Shown here one piece after another: positions 31,016-33,006 of a stretch of 33,006 nt of DNA (positions are counted from its first letter, which is position 1; each line of letters begins with the position of its first letter). Below the pieces are notes generated by a model that was not told the origin of the DNA, did not search any database, and worked only from the letters and a program-made list of their open reading frames with translations. The DNA is from SAR86 cluster bacterium REDSEA-S09_B4 (GTDB taxonomy: Bacteria > Pseudomonadota > Gammaproteobacteria > Magnimaribacterales > Magnimaribacteraceae), in assembly GCA_001628005.1 (NCBI GenBank), contig LUQU01000001.1, positions 1 to 33,006 on the forward strand, given 5' to 3'. A program made the position numbers and the translations under genes.

Positions 31016-31633
31016 ATGTGGCAAATGCCAAAAAGTAAATATCGTAAAATTTCAAGCTTATCGGGTGAAGAGCTTAATTTTAAAAACCCATATAAATTAC
31101 CTGCAAGACTGATAGCCAAAGTAAAAAAAATTGTTCCTGAACTTCCCGCTGGACTTATAACAGATCTAGAGAATGCTATTACCACTTACAAGTTTGAAGA
31201 AACAGTTTTTAGACGAGCACCAAGCTATACCGACATTAGGATTCAATTGGATGAAATTTCTTTGCAATCCGAGATGCTTTCTGAAAATTTAAGCAAACTT
31301 TTCCCTGGTGCAAGATCATTTCTACTACAAAGTCATATATCAAATAACCTAGACTACAAATACTTGTCAGGCTTAACTAAAAGTCTAGAAATACTCAGGT
31401 CTGCTTCTGCAGAAACCGTATCAAATTTAAAAGATAAGAAAGGAAGACCAACGAATGCATTTAGTTTTCTCCTTATAGCTCAGATAGCTAGAACTTGTAT
31501 TAAAAATACAGACATATCTCCTTCCCAATCTAATGACTCCTTCCTTGAACTAGTAAAGATAGCCGGAGAGGCTATTGGAGTTTCCGATTTAGTTGACCTG
31601 GTTGATGAATCCTTAAACCAAATAAATAAATAA
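31016..31633 (+). CDS. Protein of unknown function (orphan)
   Basis: The 205-residue predicted protein is mostly helical and hydrophilic, with no signal peptide or membrane segment. A basic N-terminus (K-S-K-Y-R-K) is followed by P-Y-K-L-P-A-R-L-I-A-K-V and a K-K-G-R-P-T-N-A-F motif near residue 140, then a helix and F-L-E-L-V-K-I-A-G-E-A-I-G. The G-R-P plus F-x-x-x-V-x-x-A arrangement recalls short hypothetical proteins from integrated elements, but I can name no family. It is transcribed opposite to both flanks, has no ribosome site, and a TATATT ends 4 nt before the ATG. Met4 (31025) is an alternative start. Confidence 0.65.
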   Translation: MWQMPKSKYRKISSLSGEELNFKNPYKLPARLIAKVKKIVPELPAGLITDLENAITTYKFEETVFRRAPSYTDIRIQLDEISLQSEMLSENLSKLFPGARSFLLQSHISNNLDYKYLSGLTKSLEILRSASAETVSNLKDKKGRPTNAFSFLLIAQIARTCIKNTDISPSQSNDSFLELVKIAGEAIGVSDLVDLVDESLNQINK

Positions 31634-31638
31634 ACTTT

Positions 31639-33006
31639 CTAAAGGTAATCAACAAATATAGGTGAAGACCAAGCTCTCTCTTCTATCATAGCTAGACAAT
31701 CATCATCTTTGGCCGTTCTATAATCTCCGTAACACATATTTACTTTAATACATTCACCTTCTTCATTGTATTCACATCTTATGTTCTTAGCATTTACTGA
31801 AGATGTAGGTTCTTGAATAGCTCTGACATAATAAGATACATCCCTTTGATCTTTAGAATAGCTTCTATCTTCAAAGCTAACCTCACAGCCGTTTTGATCT
31901 AAAGGACAATTAAATACTTTCCAAGGATCTTCAATAAGATTACTAACATCCTCTCCAGCATTATTTTGAGGAGAGACTTTTACTACTTCAATTCTAGTAA
32001 TAATTTTTCTTTCATCTGAAGGGTTGTAACACTCATTCTTACAAATTCTTTCTATGTCTTCTTTGGTAACTTTTGAATCATTGTAATCTGGACAGCCTGG
32101 TTTTTGTTTTAAAGACCCTACAGCTTTGACATAAAACTTGGGATTCTCCAAAGTAGCTATCTCTCCACCCATAGGAATCTTTTTGTCCCCATTAATAAGA
32201 TCAAACCAAAGTAGAATTCTATCGCCACTGGTACCGTATGTTTCTTTTCGTTTCATAGAATCCCATATGGATTGCCTATCTCTTCCAGTAGAGTGGACAG
32301 CAGCTAAGCCGCCTGTAGTAAAAAAGGAAGCCTGTCTTTCTACTTCAAAAGCTCTGAAGCCCATACCAATCAAGCCTTCTCTCCCTCCGTAATCTATAGA
32401 TTCAGCAACTGGCGGAGATTTGGGGTATAAAACTCCTGCAATAGCTTCACTAGAGGGCCCATTTGCTTCTGTAGTCACAAATCTATCTTTTTCTTTATAA
32501 CCAGTGCCTGGTCGTGCTCTGTGGTTGTCACTTGAAGCTATAAAACCAAATCTAAACCGTTTAGGTTTCTCCTGCTCAAAATTTGTAAGGGATAAAGCAT
32601 ATTGAGCTGAACCCGCTGGCCTATAATTGAATGAAGGAATAAAACAATCCTTACACTGACCAGAATCATACCAATCTTCAATTTCAGCTCCCGGTATAGC
32701 TAGATAGCCTGATGAGCCTAAAGCTAAATAGTTCTGTCGAGCATCAAGTTCTCTTATTTTACATAGGGATTCTGAGTTTCCCTCACTTAAACATCTTTCC
32801 GCAATGATCTCCCCTGCTCTCCAACAACTAGGTAAGTAGTCGTTGGTAGGTTCAGGACATCCAAATGACCCATCTTCATTTATTATTGCTGCTCTCCAAG
32901 GTCTGTATTCTTCTGAGTTCCCATGACCAGACATAACTTCAAAGAGGATCTGTATATTTTCATCGTGAAAGCCCTCCTGTAGTTGTTTGTCTAGACTTGT
33001 TAGTGG
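31639..33006 (-). CDS. DUF3604-domain protein, C-terminal part (cut by window edge)
   Basis: The frame is open from the right edge at 33006 to the TAG at 31639 and so covers 455 residues without a true start. Matches to DUF3604 include F-E-V-M-S-G-H-G-N-S-E-E-Y, R-F-G-F-I-A-S-S-D-N-H, R-P-G-T-G-Y and G-G-L-A-A-V-H-S, with Y-G-T-S-G-D-R-I-L-L-W-F-D. The His and Asp residues fit a PHP-like metal-dependent hydrolase core. Several Cys in the C-terminal part (C-P-D-Y, C-K-N-E-C-Y, C-P-L-D-Q-N-G-C) suggest disulfides in an exported protein, though its signal lies outside. An ATG at 32934 exists but lies inside the domain. The substrate of the family is unknown. Confidence 0.87.
   Translation of the reverse strand, partial: PLTSLDKQLQEGFHDENIQILFEVMSGHGNSEEYRPWRAAIINEDGSFGCPEPTNDYLPSCWRAGEIIAERCLSEGNSESLCKIRELDARQNYLALGSSGYLAIPGAEIEDWYDSGQCKDCFIPSFNYRPAGSAQYALSLTNFEQEKPKRFRFGFIASSDNHRARPGTGYKEKDRFVTTEANGPSSEAIAGVLYPKSPPVAESIDYGGREGLIGMGFRAFEVERQASFFTTGGLAAVHSTGRDRQSIWDSMKRKETYGTSGDRILLWFDLINGDKKIPMGGEIATLENPKFYVKAVGSLKQKPGCPDYNDSKVTKEDIERICKNECYNPSDERKIITRIEVVKVSPQNNAGEDVSNLIEDPWKVFNCPLDQNGCEVSFEDRSYSKDQRDVSYYVRAIQEPTSSVNAKNIRCEYNEEGECIKVNMCYGDYRTAKDDDCLAMIEERAWSSPIFVDYL

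Noticed and set aside
30976-31185. A 69-codon minus-strand open frame overlapping the MFS start
   Set aside because: It overlaps the longer orphan gene and ends within the MFS start; shorter and without a ribosome site, although the orphan itself is not certain.
31639-32934. DUF3604 gene beginning at the ATG at 32934
   Set aside because: The frame stays open to the window edge and the domain motif F-E-V-M-S-G-H-G spans this Met, so it is internal.
1-33006. CRISPR arrays, insertion sequences, integrases, rRNA or long repeats
   Set aside because: None could be found by reading; the three tRNA genes show no flanking attachment-site duplication or integrase.

Overview
The window is a compact, AT-rich stretch of bacterial chromosome. 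Almost every base lies in a gene and no gap exceeds about 110 bases. Several gene contents are gammaproteobacterial: an E. coli-type tatD, bolA, trhO, the long form of queF, a YadG/YadH ABC transporter pair, and csrA followed directly by tRNA-Arg(ACG). The low GC, tight packing, overlapping gene ends, a large TonB-dependent receptor and many CoA-transferase, SnoaL-like and alpha/beta hydrolase genes resemble oligotrophic marine Gammaproteobacteria such as SAR86. That placement is an inference. I see no phage, insertion sequence, CRISPR array or rRNA.

Layout, with nearly everything on the minus strand. 1-192: the start of a CDGSH iron-sulfur protein gene placed 9 nt after tRNA-Gly(TCC). 226-5347: a secreted TonB-like protein coupled to an epoxide-hydrolase-like enzyme, a secreted unknown, a 45-residue basic protein, two SnoaL-like proteins and phosphatidylcholine synthase. 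5418-7129: a MAPEG protein (+) converging on an M20 amidohydrolase. 7157-9239: tRNA-Arg, csrA, and a DUF169-DoxX-SRPBCC cluster. 9310-13591: a secreted metallo-beta-lactamase-fold hydrolase (+), an alpha/beta hydrolase and a TonB-dependent receptor. 13681-16692: a unit yadG-yadH-queF-small membrane protein-tRNA-Ser(GGA). 16740-18775: a MoxR ATPase with its VWA partner. 18842-22939: CoA-transferase, membrane protein, PQQ-type sugar dehydrogenase, small membrane protein and acyl-CoA thioesterase. 22988-23782: tatD (+). 23774-30983: a seven-gene run of GPH-type MFS transporter, broken ogt, bolA, trhO, RND transporter, alpha-methylacyl-CoA racemase and glutaredoxin-like protein. 31016-31633: an unrecognised gene (+). 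31639-33006: a DUF3604 gene cut by the window edge.

Together the genes describe a heterotroph handling acyl-CoA, hydrophobic or oxidised organic substrates and envelope transport. The points most worth a second look are these. Three unrelated secreted proteins share a predicted mature start X-His-His-Glu. The ogt gene has lost its middle and its reading frame. A G6 Shine-Dalgarno run precedes both csrA and the DUF169 gene. The orphan gene at 31016-31633 interrupts a long same-strand region.
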